From the NCBI GenBank assembly GCA_019155205.2, contig JAHNZQ020003146.1, positions 1,722,095 to 1,786,094 of the forward strand: a stretch of DNA of 64,000 bases, given 5' to 3'. Both the position numbers and the translations under genes were made by a program. Origin of the DNA: Gracilaria vermiculophylla (taxonomy: Eukaryota; Rhodophyta; Florideophyceae; Gracilariales; Gracilariaceae). The notes under the pieces were generated by a model. That model saw only the letters and a list, made by a program, of their open reading frames with translations. It was not told the origin of the DNA and searched no databases. Within the stretch, counting starts at the first letter, position 1. Each line of letters opens with the position of its first letter. Positions 10,101 through 22,024 of the stretch are shown piece by piece.

Positions 10101-11330
10101 TATATTTTTCACACACGATGGTTTCCAAAATCACTGGAATGGTTTCTAGCTCCGGTCGGATACTTTTGCCATGTTCGAATAGGTCTAAATGAGATGAGAA
10201 ATCGTCTATTTGGGCAGCTTCTGCAAACGGGTTTGGTGTTGGTCTCTACTGGGGCAAAAGGAGCCTTCGAGACTCTAGAAACCGAAACGGTATTAAAAAG
10301 CACTCCTCGCATTATGGTTTTGGTGGCTCCATCACATAAAACCACCTCAAATAGGCCAGTACACTTTGGCGGTAACTTTGACTCAATCCCTTAATCTTTT
10401 AGTTGGTCTTCCTGATCTTTTACGGAAATTAGTCTGGCACTACCTGGAGATACAACCACCAAACGGTAGTGTCCGGGCTCGTAATATATTACGCACTTCG
10501 CCTCTTGGTCGTGGTGCACTTTGCACCCCTGTTTTGAATTCGCCGTCCGTCCATTAGAAACTTTAAGGGGTTTCGAGAGGCATGGAAGTCTAGAGTATTA
10601 CGCTCGTATGGTTGTGCGAGTGTTCGCTCCTTGTCGGTTCGTTTGGCTACTGGTTACAATTATACCGGGAGGGACCCGGGCCGAAACCAGATCAAATTGT
10701 GTCGCGCCTGTAGACCTATACATATGTGTTTTGTAGACGTACGTTATTGACTGATCGAAGTCTGGCCAGGTGGTCTGGTGTTGGTTAAGCTACACAATGT
10801 CGAAGGCCCACCACATACGTTAGGTAACATCTTTCAACTTTTTTATTGGTCCAAAGATTGATACATAGTCGTAAAGTATTGCTTCAACCCCAATAGGATA
10901 CAAACGGACTCGAGGAACTCTGAGGCCAATTTCGATCGTTTCCGTGAGGAGGAATAGGATTGCACCATACATACATTCCCAGTTGGTCAGGAGTTATCTC
11001 AAAAGGACGGTTAAGGTTGTGCTTTTCAGACGAACGGTTCTGATGAAGTTGGGAAACCTGTTTGTAATGATCTAAACGCGTTTGTAGCCCTTGGGAGTTC
11101 TGAAAAGTGGTCCCGTTTGGTCAATGGCGATGAACCCCAATCGGCCAGCAGGGGAAAAAACTTAAAGTGTTTCCTGAGCTTGTGCACCCCACCTGGGGTC
11201 GTGACACAAGAAGGATACAGAGCCGCAAAGGCGTACTCATTATGTTCCAGTATGGGCGAGGAGAACTCTCGCCTAACGATTGAGTACATTCAAGAACCAT
11301 TATGATGGCTCAAGAGCACAGGAACATGTG
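10100..11330 (-). pseudogene. Family B integrase (broken)
   Basis: The minus-strand frame at 11,289-11,026 opens with MYSIVRREF and then NEYAFAALYPSC, matching the zinc-finger end of Ty3/gypsy integrases (MY-RREFYWP...C-SC). A short LRKH motif follows, shared with the family A integrase RKHRTPL. Further left, frames near 10,700-10,600 contain YRSTGATQFDLV, the block that in A2 reads YRPTGTAPFNLVL. Integrase inserts the cDNA copy into the genome. Multiple stops and frame changes separate the blocks, and I did not find the core D,D-35-E residues intact. Confidence 0.68.
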
Positions 11331-12532
11331 CTAGATGCCATACTCGTGAGCGTCTCGACTCAGGGACCATGTTTTGCAGCAAACCATTCAGAGTGGATCT
11401 TCGCAACAATTACATTTCGTGGTCTTAGTCAATCTGAGTCTCTTTTTTGACCTATAAATGAGAGCAAATCCTTGCAGGACCTGTCGGATGCCTGCTTCCG
11501 TAATACATCCTCCTTGATTACCGGCCTTGGTAGTTTTTCCGTAACCGAAAACACAGGTACTATCCGATGTTGACGGTATTATTTCTCAAAAGGCTCCGTT
11601 GAGTTCCATACCTGCATTTTTTTCAATATTTCTATCTGGAAACACCTGGAAGCACTAGATTTTTTCCAATATCGATTTCTTTCCTATCCCATCATTAACG
11701 TGCAGCCGATACAGCGCGTCAGCCATATTGTGTTTTGATAACGGTATTTATTGGATTTTAAAGACGAAATCCAATTAGCGCAGTCTCCATCTTGTCAGTT
11801 GTCCAGATGCATTAAAAAGGCGTAGAATCCACCGTACGGCTTCACGCTCCATCCGAGGGATTAAATTAACTTCATAAATGTAATGTTTCAGGATCAGTAT
11901 GTTCCAATCTATCGTAAGGCATTCGTTTCCCGCGACGGGATATTTATGTTAAGTAGTTGCAAGCGCTCTGCTCCAATACATAATCGATTTTTTATTTCAA
12001 TTTTTTTTTCTCTGCATGAAGTACCATTGTACGTGATCAGACACAGCTTTTCTAATCAACGTGGACTAGCTTTACAAATTCGGCAGGGCGACTACCGGTC
12101 GGGTAGAAATTACAGCGCTTAGGTGCCAGAAATCCAGTACATCATCGTCAGTTTAGGTAATGAAGGCTTTCCAGTTGGCCTTGATGTTATTTTTTATCCG
12201 TATCGTGCAAAGCTTAGCAAATATCTAGATAAACCGACGGTGTACGTTACAGAAGCCGTTGAATGAATAGATATCTGTCGGGTTACTTGGGATGCTCACT
12301 CCTCGTAACAATTGGAAGGTTTTTCGGGAACTTTCCATCGCCTGAAACTTTTCCTATATTTCAAGTATTCTACATTATGGTCGAAGAACATGAACGTATT
12401 AAGCCTCAAATTCACTCCTTTTCATCGGAAAAATTTAAGTACAGTCTCCATATGATGGAAATCACCCCTTTTGGTGGGGAAGTAGATTACGATATTATCA
12501 ATGTGTACAAACGCGGTTTACCATTTTATCCT
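11331..12532 (-). pseudogene. Family B reverse transcriptase C-terminal part and RNase H region (broken)
   Basis: Directly left of H1 the minus strand reads KW, a stop, then TAFVHIDNIVIYF, which is the catalytic box region of a Ty3/gypsy reverse transcriptase with YxDD changed to HIDN. It continues as HHMETVLKFFR, KGVNLRLN and FFDHNVEYLKY, the thumb-side block equivalent to NAKLERCLLFKSSGKYLGH in A2. RNase H should follow leftward to about 11.4 kb but is too decayed to delimit. Loss of both the metal-binding Asp context and the frame makes it inactive. Confidence 0.7.
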
Positions 12533-12535
12533 TAA
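12533..12535. repeat. TAA target-site duplication, left of H1
   Basis: The triplet TAA directly precedes GAGCATCTCCACCAAC and is repeated at 15,435-15,437 after the other inverted repeat. Three-base TWA duplications are the hallmark of PIF/Harbinger insertion. Confidence 0.85.
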
Positions 12536-12717
12536 GAGCATCTCCACCAACGTCTGAAGCAAATCAGCAAATTAGCAAAATAGTTGCACAGTTGTACAAC
12601 ATTTATTGGCTGGGCTATATTTTAAATTTAGCTCATTTGCTAAACAGATGACATTTCCCACCGGCAGTCTCTAACTACAGTATACCCAAACAACAGCAAT
12701 ATTTCGTCAGCACACAG

Positions 12718-14072
12718 ATGAAACAGATGTTCATCATGGACAGCATCTGGTTTAACGAAATGGCAGACAATCAACTAGAAAATCTCACAAAGATGCTACT
12801 CGAGAGCGACTCGGAGGGGGAGGAAGAGACAAGGCGCTGGGGTGGATCGCTACCGGGGAAGCGTCCAAATCGAAACCGAAACAGAGAAGCAGCTGCTATC
12901 AGACTACATGATGACTACTTTTCTTCAGATCCAGTGTATACTCCTGAGCAGTTTTCGAGGCGTTTTCGTGTTTCCCTTGCAGTTTTCAGTCGCATCGTTG
13001 ATTGCATTGCAGTTCATGACCCCTATTTCACACAGCGAGTAGACTGCACACGTCAAAAAGGATTTACCACCATTCAAAAAGCTACTGCAGCCCTTCGAAT
13101 GTTAGCGTATGGATGTTCAGCGGACTCAATCGATGAGTAGACGTGAATGGCGGAATCCACTGCACTGGAGTGCCTGGACAGGTTCTGTAGTGCTGTAAAT
13201 GCATGTTTCGGGGAAGAGTACCTGCGCAGCCCAACGGAAGACGACATGAAAATGCTACTTGCAAGTTCGGCTGCTCATGGCTTCCCAGGTATGTTGGGTA
13301 GCATCGATTGCTGTAAATGGACGTGGAAAAATTGCCCAACGGCATACCATGGACAGTTTCAAGGAAAGGAAGGGGTGCCTGCTGTGACTCTAGAAGCTAT
13401 AGCTGATGATCGTCTTTGGATTTGGCATCATTTCTTTGGGATGCCTGGATGTGCGAATGATATAAATGTACTAGAAGCTTCTTCACTGAGCAATCAGATT
13501 GCCAGTGGCGTGTATCCTCCTTCTTTGGAGTACGAAATTGCCGGCGAGAAACGAAGTATCCCTTACTGGCTCGCGGACCGCATTTCCCCTCGATGGCCAT
13601 GCTTCTTGCAAACTGTGTCGGAACCCGTGACACAGAAGAAAAGCTCTTAGCTAACTGTCAGGAGGCTTGACGGAAGGACGCAGAAGGAGCCTTTGCTGTT
13701 TTACAAGCTAAATGGCACATAATCGTGCGTCCTAGCCGATTGTGGAAGACAAGAGCCATAAAGGAAGTCATGAAGTGCTGCATTGTGTTTCACAACATGA
13801 TGATTGAGGACCGGGACGGAGAGTCTGACGACGAAGATTTGAACGAAGCACAAGACAGCGACGTCAGTATTGGGGAAAACGCAACACCTATGTGGGCTCT
13901 CCATCTTGATGGACAAGTTATTCCACCCGCCGGGTCAATTGGTGCTATCTGTGCGCTTCACAAACTAACGTGTAACGAAACAGAGTACTTTTGTACCCGT
14001 TCGCTGGCTATGGATCACCTCTGGAACGTACATGGTAGCTCCCGACTTTACTTTTGTACCATGCTACAGTAA
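12718..14072 (+). pseudogene. H1 PIF/Harbinger transposase (DDE_Tnp_4), broken
   Basis: A near-full-length Harbinger transposase, which cuts and joins the transposon ends. The N-terminus includes FSRRFRVSLAVFSRIVDCI, a helical block typical of the family. Catalytic motifs appear in order: Asp in GMLGSIDCCKWTWKNCP (about 13,300), Asp in GMPGCANDINVLEAS (about 13,450), and Glu in KDAEGAFAVLQAKWHI (about 13,690), followed by VMKCCIVFHNMMIED (about 13,770). All three residues remain. The frame is broken by TAG and TGA at 13,138-13,146, a frameshift near 13,600 and a stop at about 13,669. Past about 13,950 the reading loses family character, so the true end may lie before 14,072. Confidence 0.88.
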
Positions 14073-14153
14073 ATGCTGAGCGCACATCGCAGAGTGCTGT
14101 CTTCACCTTTCGTTGTTTGGCTCCCTCGCGCGCGCTACGCGCGCTGCGAGGGC

Positions 14154-15057
14154 CTAGTTTTCCACCAGAGCACCTTCGTTATCCGGGGCCTCTTCCTGTT
14201 TTTCTTTTTCTTCTTGCCTTATGGAATTCAGAGCCCTCGAACGCATGATGCGAAAGTATTCCAATGATTCGTTTGCATCGCAACCATCAGGAGCACTGGT
14301 GAACAACGCAATTTCGTAATGGCGTTTGAGCACCACGTTTCGCTCCACCTGCGCCGCCACTGATTCCGAAGCCAACTTGAGTTTCTTCGCTGCTTCTTTT
14401 TGCTTCTGCTGTTGCTCCTTCGCCCTCTTTCTCCCAACAGGTCTGCCATCGCCACCGGAACTAGACAGTTGGTCTGATTGTTGCACTACAACCCCATTCT
14501 AATCACTTCCTCCCACCACTTCCGAACCAGCATCATGACCGTCATGGTTGAGTTTCGGTGTAATAGTCAAAGCAGACGTGAACTTTTCATGGTCTCGAAG
14601 AATATACCACGCTTGTAGAAAACGAAATGGTTTTTCCGCAATCATCGGCAACACTCCGCATTTCCATATCATTTAATAAACCTGTTGCCATGTGAATGAT
14701 ATCATCTGAAGACACGCCGGTCGGTTTAGAACGTACGATGCGGGCATGGCACCCCGAGAACAACATATACTCTTTGTGCATAGCCTTGCACCGCGTTTTC
14801 ACTGACTCTACAGTGCGCATCTCTCGATTGCTCGGTTTCAGCTTGTCGTTGTACAAGGTCGCGATAGAAGTAAAAAAATCGTTTCCTTTTTGCTCAGCTC
14901 CCACAATGGGGTTTTCAGACACAGCGATCCAGGCTTTTGCCATCGCTGTGTCCTCGGCAGGAGTATAGCCAGATCCGCGTGGAGCCTTCTGTTTCTTGGT
15001 TTTGGGTTTAGTTGCTGTGGCCTCTATTGGGGTCTCGATGTCAATCACAGTTGCCAT
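14154..15057 (-). pseudogene. H1 MYB/SANT-like partner protein (one frameshift, one stop)
   Basis: Two minus-strand pieces (15,057-14,587 and 14,486-14,154) form one gene interrupted by an apparent single-base gain in an A run near 14,640 and a TAG near 14,500. The N-terminal half shows a trihelix/SANT pattern: GSGYTPAEDTAMAKAWIAVS, then RTVESVKTRCKAMHKEY. The C-terminal half is basic and coiled (GRKRAKEQQQKQKEAAKKLK), as in the NAM-associated region of plant Harbinger partners. Such proteins bind transposon ends and assist nuclear entry of the transposase in studied Harbinger elements. So few lesions suggest relatively recent inactivation. Confidence 0.82.
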
Positions 15058-15434
15058 ATTCGATCCGGGAGAAAGGGATGGGTGTTTAGCCGCCAGAAGA
15101 ATGGTATAAGAAAAGGTCTAGGAGTGTTTTTTTTCATGGGATTGTATTGTGGAGCGAATAGCTAGTCTTGGATGCTGAGCGTTTGGGTTTGGCGGCATTT
15201 GTAGACCAATTGTATTGCAGCAACTGTCCTAAAATATTTGCTCAAATAGCACTTGGGCTGAGGGCTACTTGAGCAAATCCGTTCGATTTGCTCCAGACAA
15301 TATTCACAGTGTTATAATATTTGGCCCTTCTTTGGTCTGGTGGGGAAATCAAACCTGTGGGCAAATGAGCAAATCATCAAATTTGATCAAATTTGATAAT
15401 TTACTCGTTTGCTACTGTGTTGGTGGAGACGCTC

Positions 15435-16310
15435 TAAGGGATTGATGTTCAAAGCCAACTGAAAAGTGGTGGGAGCATCACGGAGAACAAATAGCATCTT
15501 TCAAAAACGCTCTAGACCTGGGTGGCACGTGAACGTCTTTTTTCGGTTTATTTCTGGGATGTCCCCTTGCTAATGGCTACAATTGGCATTTAAGGCGGGA
15601 AATAATTATGAATATGCTAGTTATTCAATGAACGCCTCTATTTGGGCTATCGAGTATGAATCTCTAACCGTCACGGCACTTAAGATTTGATGGTCAAGAA
15701 AAAACCTCATTTGGGTGTCTCCTTTCTTCAAGATCAAAACCACGGGGCTGGCTCACTCAGATGTAATGAGTTCTACTACGGCATCCTGGAGCATGCCATA
15801 AACCTCTTAAAGTTCTACTTCTCCGTCGTTTGGTCCCGCGGGGTACGGAGCCTGATAGACAAGCTTAGCGCTCGGGATTAATTCAATATTGTGCATAATA
15901 GCTTCAGTCAAACCCAAATGGTTCGAATAGATGGAGCTTAATGGTTCCGATAGATAGTAGATTTTGAATCTCAAGACGCCTCTCTAGAGTCCAATTTTTA
16001 CATGTTTCTCTAAATTCGTAGTCTGATCCTTCTGGGAATCGGAATTGATGTCTGCCGTCCCCTTCTTAGGATCGTCGTCTATGTCGACCGATTGCGTTGA
16101 AACGGCAAGTACTGCGCCTCAGGCGGAGAGCTCCGAGCCAACAATGGTCCATGTGTGAAATTTTACAACGCAGGAACTGACGTTTGTGAGAATCTTTTTG
16201 AACGATATGCTTGGGGTGTTGGCCACGATCCTTTTGGACATCAAGGTGAGGTGACGTTCAAAGACGCCGGAACCGTTTTGCTGCAGAAATGGTGCTTGTT
16301 AATCACAGGT
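15435..16310 (-). pseudogene. Family B reverse transcriptase N-terminal part (right of H1)
   Basis: Reading minus from about 15,820 I see a Ty3/gypsy reverse transcriptase: LQDAVVELITSE, ASPVVLILKKGD, then TVRDSYSIAQIEAFIE, then FTCHPGLE, then RDAPTTFQLALNI at the H1 junction. These align with MLDKDVIEPSQSEW, FCIDYRR, IRDSYPIHSMDECIDSL and NAPATFQRAVD of A2. Several stops, mostly at Trp positions, break the frame. Taking H1 plus one TAA out would make this piece contiguous with the thumb block at 12.5 kb. Confidence 0.8.
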
Positions 16311-16421
16311 AATTTTGACGATCATTTGGTGTGATGGTTGGTGTGCAAGATCATGGGCTAGTTTTACCTTGCTCGATATACTATTTGTAAGTGTTCGTTG
16401 TCCAGTACCTTTTCGTTGTTT

Positions 16422-16761
16422 TTACCAAAGAGCGCGGCCTACAATGGCAATTCTGGAGCCCATGTGGATAGAAATCGTACTAGTACGGGGGTAGATCGCC
16501 TTGACGTGGCGATTTATGAACGAAGTATCCAGGATACATTCTGTTGAAGACTGGTCGACGACCATGAACTGCGTGGGGATGATCAGAATCCCTACGGTTG
16601 CCTGAAGGCCAATAGAGCCCATGGCGGAAAGTGGCCGTCGAGTGGCTTCTACCAATGGGGACTGCAGGTGTACTTACTAAAGCTGTTGAAGAGTTATGGT
16701 TAGTAACAGCTTCTTGGCGACCAGAGTAAGTCCGACGAACGTGGGCACGTCGGCTATACAA
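16422..16761 (-). pseudogene. Family B aspartic protease region (remnant)
   Basis: The minus-strand frame ends with QFMVVDQSSTECILDTSFINRH then VKAIYPR. This matches the A2 segment VWFLVATNLAAQCIWGTSFVDRY and VRAIYPRL at about 22,310-22,410, downstream of the protease active site. The active-site DTG itself is not recognisable here. It identifies the region as the start of family B pol. Confidence 0.65.
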
Positions 16762-16769
16762 TATATTAC

Positions 16770-18657
16770 TTGAAGAGCAAAGACCACAAATGTGATAAGA
16801 ACTTTGTAGGTGTCATGTTATATGGTGTAAATCGGATTCACTTTGTCAGTATCTCGTACTTTGTTGATAAAAATTTGGTTTTTATCCATCCCGCCTTCAC
16901 GGGGGTCCGTGTTGCCACGGCTTGGTATCCAGTTGGTTGCGAACTCCTATCCAACAGTTTCTTCCTTTCTTTCTATGATTGTTCCTTGGTTTTCAGCGTG
17001 ACAGAATCAGAGGTGATGACCAGTTGGACATTTCATATCCAATGCTGGGGCATTCCTCGTTGGTTGTGTTCTATTCTAGATGGGTGCGTACAGCGTCCGG
17101 TCGGTATCGGAATCATCTTATGCTATTTTTGTTGTCAAACCTGCAGGAGCTTATTGCGTTGTTGTGGAATCACACCAGAATATTCAGTAGACAATTAGTA
17201 AGTTAAGAGGAAGAACGCACACAGAAAAGTACTCTTCTAGGGATTCCGAAACGTTTATGACACAACGACACTCCATGCAGCTTTAGATTTCTGTATGGGT
17301 TGCGAATTTGCCGCTTGGTACGAAGCCAGTTTGCTTCTTGGCGTATTAATCCTACAGAGCATAGCAAACACCGGATGATGGGATCTAGATGGAACGAGCG
17401 ACAGCGTGGCCATATCTAGAGAAGAGCACGCAATATACGATCAGTTGAATGATGCGATATCCATTTGAGGCTCGTGTGCGTTGATCCAGTGCTGTACATG
17501 GGGTGAGGACTCTAAAGCGGTTGGTTTTCCTCCCATTAAGGCAGGGGAGATTTTTTATCGCCACAACCCTTTTGGCTGTAAGTGTCTCTTTTCACTTAGC
17601 ACCAGCTATTATCTGCATGCGTCATCCAGATAACGGATGTCTTCAGTCTTTTCGAGATAGCGAGAAGGTGCGTTTTTATTCAGTTGAAGGTAATATAGTA
17701 AAGTGGTTACAAACATTAGCTATAAAAACCTTATTCACATCTTTGGCGTATAACAACTTCACCCGAGGGGTAGTAACCACATTCCCACACCAAAAAGTAG
17801 TGAAAAACGATGATTTAACGAAGTCCAGTTTGGTCTGCCCAGCCCTTTTGTGGTAGTTTAATACTTTTGCGTAGACTCCTTGCGTGATCTTATCTGTGGA
17901 GTAAGTCTGCAAGATATTTTTGAACACTTGTGAATAGATGCGATGCATCTCCGTTGCACTTTCGTCAATCTTGATGGTATTTTCCTGCCTCCTACAGTGA
18001 GACAGTGAGTTAGGCCCTTCGATGTAGAATTGAGACAAAATCATGAAGGAGCTTTTGGAAGAGCCATTTCGTCACAAATACGCTTAAAGCGTCGGAGAAA
18101 AACATTTATTGCGATGAGATGATCACGATCAAAAGTCGTTCTTCCCATTTGGAAACTAAAGCCGCGATACTGCTTAGTAGTTTTCTGTGTGAAACCATTG
18201 GTATGAGAAGCGTCGTTATTGTTCATATGTTCGCTGTGGTAATCAACAGCTTTCGTGAATAGATCAGAAGACGGCTGTAGTACGTCCAGAATCTCAACAT
18301 CAGAATGGGAATCCGATGATGCGTGCCAATTGAGTTTTCCCTTACGGCCACGTTTTTCATTTTGGCGGGATTCTTTCCGCTTTCTCCGTATACCGTTTTC
18401 CTCATGGTGAGTCGAAAGGTCTTTTTTGGACTCGGAACTTAAGTTCTCCTAGCCAGACTTTACGGCTCATTTCTTCTTCCGAATGGTTTTCTTCCGTTTT
18501 TATTTTGTATTGCGTTGGAGCTCGTCCTCCGATTCCGAAGAACCATCACGGTCAGGTTCACCTCCGTTTTCTCCTTTAACCACTTAACCGATGGAGTACA
18601 TGAGGTAATGCAGTACCGGGCTGTCTTCTCATTAAGTGTCTGCCCTCTTTCCCACAA
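16770..18657 (-). pseudogene. Family B Gag region (remnant)
   Basis: Open minus-strand stretches at 18,657-18,460, 18,405-18,223, 18,226-18,041 and 18,044-17,676 overlap or abut and read as a hydrophilic, Lys/Arg/Asn-rich protein. This is the expected place and character for Gag. No direct identity to family A Gag was found, and no CCHC knuckle. The call rests on position upstream of the protease remnant. The 17,676-16,770 part shows nothing convincing. Confidence 0.45.
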
Positions 18658-18935
18658 TGGTTTTTAATTGCAAGCCACGAAAGGTTATGGGAAGGACAGT
18701 CTGGTCAGCCAATTTGTGAAACCCTTTGCCTAGCACTTTACCATGAAATAATTCTATGGGGGGTGCAGGAGTCATTGACGGTCGCGCTTGGTAGGGCATT
18801 CCTGCTAACTAGTGCTCATGAAAATACTTCCTTACCATTTGGTGGATATATGGCCGACTGTCCTATTACAATTGAATTGCAATGCCATCCGGGAAGATTT
18901 CATTGGCACTCTGTTAACTAACCGGATTCCAGATA

Positions 18936-19488
18936 GTAGATTACAGTGGATCCTTAGGTAATATGGTGGTGTGGCTTTATGGCGTGATATTCCTAAGGAT
19001 CGCTCTTATTTTACTAACTGAGTCACATAGTGCATAGTTCGGTCCACGTGCGCTACAGTATCCTTAAGGGACGGTATACTTTAAATTTATTTATTTATTA
19101 TGTGCCGGTTATTACTGCAGTGGTGAGACCTGCCGAAGCCAGCTCCCGGCTTGATACATAATCTGCCATTCAAGCTCCACCTGCGGGGAAATAAACCTAT
19201 CACCCTTGAGTCTTCATCCACTTTTCCGGTTGTAGACTCTCGTTGATCATTCTAATATTTCTGAGCCACAGACCCCCAGGTTTCCTCGTAGCAGCGCCTG
19301 TAGGAGCATTGTCTGGCCAGTGAACCTTTCCCTCCGCTTGGTGTGTGCGAATCCCTTTTCAGAATTCGCTTAGCTTGCAACAGCGATTTTCGGAGACCAC
19401 CTTTATAAACTTGCGCCTTTGAAGTCAACAAAAAATCCTAACGGACGTTGTGCTCTACTACCTTTTAAGGATAACGAACAGTACCATG
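18936..19488 (+). repeat. 5' LTR of chromovirus A2
   Basis: Begins near ATTACAGTGGATCCTTAGG and ends near AACAGTACCATG. It aligns end to end with 27,325-27,879. Internal markers include CTCCCGGCTTGATAC and GCGCCTGTAGGAGCATTGTC. Boundaries are good to within about 6 bases. A possible primer-binding site, TGGTCTCTTGAATTAGGAGG, starts within a few bases of the end, but I could not assign a tRNA. Confidence 0.88.
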
Positions 19489-19636
19489 AATGGTCTCTTG
19501 AATTAGGAGGTCAGTTTACTAAAGTAATCAGAAAAGTCGTGACATAACAGTGTTTACAACGATCGGACTGCACCAGTGTAATTCTTCCTGGAGGTGATTC
19601 GTAAGCGGAAGGAAATCACCCCCGACCTACTCCACT

Positions 19637-22024
19637 ATGGACCCCTTAGAAACCCCAATGGAAACCTCTCTAGAGGAACCTCAAACACCCGGCTTCCTTG
19701 GCGGGCGCAGCACGTGCAGCGCTCCTCAGAAGATGGCCGTCAGACCGGAAGACCCTGAAAGTCTCCTTAGGAATCCTGGCTCCCTTTTGGAGCGCTTCAG
19801 GAATCGCCTTAGGAGAGTACACGATCGGAGTCAAGTGGAATCCCCCGCTACAGCACTAGAAAACGCCGACGTGTAGGTTGAAGAACCTCAGACGGCATCT
19901 CAGCCGCCACTTCAGGAGTTGCAGCGACTGGAACACCCGGAGGCTATCTCCTTCCTGGAGTCACTGGCCCCGCACCCTACGGATTGGCTCTCATAGGAGC
20001 TGGCCGAAAGAATATCTGCAGGTGTTGAAGTATATTTCGGAGCGTGCCACCACGTCCTAGTGGAGTAATTCGCAACGGAGAGCGCTCACCTCACCGTGCT
20101 GTGGATGCTTTGCTGGACTCCAACTCCTTCCTTAAGGTGATCTTAGATATTATCCATGCCGAAGCTCATTCCCAAACCGCGCAGCTGCTCCCCACAGCGG
20201 TGTTTTTAAGTTATTTTTCCGTACAGGAGAGGTTTTGTCTATCAACACCTAAAGTGATCCCGGGCAGAGAAGGACAGGATACTACCACCCCCTACGCCAG
20301 AGGACGAAAGGATACTGCCGTATGGAAAGAGGAACATCTCAAGAACATTGCTATACACCTTCTGGACCTGACGCTACACGGAGGAGGACAGGATAACGGT
20401 CGCGAAGAAATTAACTCATGCAAAGAAGGACAGGATACTTCTCGGGTGAATCGCGATAATGGGTGTATCGTCAGTCACCCAGGCCACTCAGAGCAAAGAC
20501 GCCGAAAGAAACGGAGGGAGAAAAGTAGAAAGCGAGGCATCGATTCGGCGAGAAGCTCAGACTCTGAATCCGTAAACAGCTCCAGCTCGGAGGATAGCAT
20601 ACGTTTCAAGGAGAAAGGCAAAAGGGTCAGGAAGGTCATCCTGCATAACGACCTCTTCGCCAAAGTGGTGGATTATGACATCTACAGGTTACATTGCTCC
20701 AGAATTTACGACGCGTCGGTCGCTAAATGACTCACGAAGAGCCAACGCCGCATGGATATTCAAATGAAGAAGCACTTCTTCTCAGGCGAGGACCACATCT
20801 TTGTGTGGAATTTTCAAATACGCTTATGTTCGGCTTGTAATACCAGTGGTGTCCATGAAAGTACCGCCGTCTGGTGCTTTTAAGTCTAACCCACAGGTCT
20901 AGCGACCTCGCTGTTTCAGCCTTGCCTCACGGGGAAGAGCACCATTGTGAATGACCCTGCAACGTAGATCTTGACGACGTACCTAGCGGTGGTGAACTTC
21001 CTCCTCAAAAGTTACGCAACGGACGAGGTGATAGCCGATGCTGACGCTGAAGGTACCTCCTATAGGCAGAACACGGAAATTATCGAGACGGAGTTCTCGC
21101 AAAAGCAGCGGACGAGGGCCTTTAGGTGTGGGAACGAGTACTCCGAACGGCGGTTGAAGTTTTTGTTTGTCGAGAGACGCCTTCTCTCTATCGGCGCCAG
21201 TGTGCGTAATCCCTTGACAACGCACTTAAACACCACCTATATGGAGCTAGCACGTTTCATGGAGTTCTATGGGGATACCCTGTGTGCCGTGCGCCGCAGC
21301 CATGCCCCACTTTTGGACAAATAAACGTCCTACAGGGACCATGTTGCATCCGCTCTGACGTTGGACTCCAGCACCTCAGAGGAGGTCGACGAGCTCACGC
21401 TCGAAGGAGAGAAATAGACCCTAGCTCTCACATACGCCTCATCTCAGGTAGCACCGTCTTGGGCGAGGACATCCTCGTCTCCTACCTCATACGTCTCGGC
21501 AGGATCTTACAGAAGTGTCCGATTCGCAAACCCTTGAGGCTACCCACCACCTTGCAGTATTTGCTTGTCTCGAAAGCCCGTACACTGTACTACGCTCACC
21601 CCGTCAATGAGAGCCGCCATCCTGCAGGAACGGGAGAAGCAATTCCAGGACCTGAAGGACCCACCAACGGAGAGCGGAAATTATCGAACTGCGTATCGCG
21701 ACATCCGCTCCCCTCAAGAAAACTACGAATACCGCACTTCACTGGGAGTGCAGCCGGTTCCGCTGTAGCTTGCGCCTTCAGTGTAGGTACAGGCATCCAA
21801 ACCAGTTGCACCTCAGGGGAACATGTCGCATCTCGATGTGCAACCGCAGCAGCCGTACTCTACTCGACCTCGCCTGCCCTCCAACCAGGAAACCCCTCAA
21901 GGCCACGCGTTGATGCTCCGCGTGGCTCCATACTATCGAGCCTCAGATCCCCGGAGGTCGCCTTTAGGAAAGGGGGAGAAGCCGTCTGCTCCGTCAACGC
22001 AGACTTGGCGGGCCCCCAGTCCTG
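19637..22024 (+). pseudogene. Chromovirus A2 Gag (broken)
   Basis: Gag starts near 19,637 (MDPLETPMETSLEEPQTPGF) and continues in several frames. The segment 20,044-20,730 carries three charged repeats (GREGQDT, GGGQDNGREE, KEGQDTSRV) and a KRR-rich then Ser-rich stretch. 20,971-21,324 has a helical block suggestive of capsid (VVNFLLKSYATDEVIADADAE, ERRLKFLFVERRLL). 21,565-22,024 is a Pro/Gln-rich linker. It lacks a CCHC zinc knuckle. Stops occur at about 19,876, 20,728 and 21,322. The same repeats occur in A1; A3 has no gag. Confidence 0.78.

Larger units (their letters stand above)
12536..15434 (+). mobile_element. PIF/Harbinger transposon H1 (2,899 bp)
   Basis: Bounded by near-perfect inverted repeats: GAGCATCTCCACCAAC at the left and the complement of GAGCGTCTCCACCAAC at the right, one mismatch in 16, flanked by TAA duplications. 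It carries a plus-strand DDE transposase (12,718-14,072) and a minus-strand MYB/SANT-like partner (15,057-14,154) converging tail to tail. Both genes are damaged. The insertion lies inside the family B reverse transcriptase, so it is younger than family B. Confidence 0.93.
8206..18935 (-). mobile_element. Ty3/gypsy chromovirus family B (old, minus strand, split by H1)
   Basis: Reading leftward on the minus strand from 18.66 kb I find Gag-like, protease-like, reverse transcriptase, thumb and integrase segments in Ty3/gypsy order. An antisense ORF homologous to that of family A follows at 8290-9318. Protein-level resemblance to family A is clear but low, and I saw no matching nucleotide stretches, so this is a separate and older family. 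H1 (12,536-15,434) interrupts the reverse transcriptase. Neither LTR was identified; the right side is cut by the A2 LTR at 18,936 and the left side is cut by H2a. Confidence 0.75.

Noticed and set aside
16770..17198. 142-codon plus-strand ORF in family B
   Set aside because: Cys/Phe-rich translation opposite the expected Gag region; probably a shadow of the minus-strand element.
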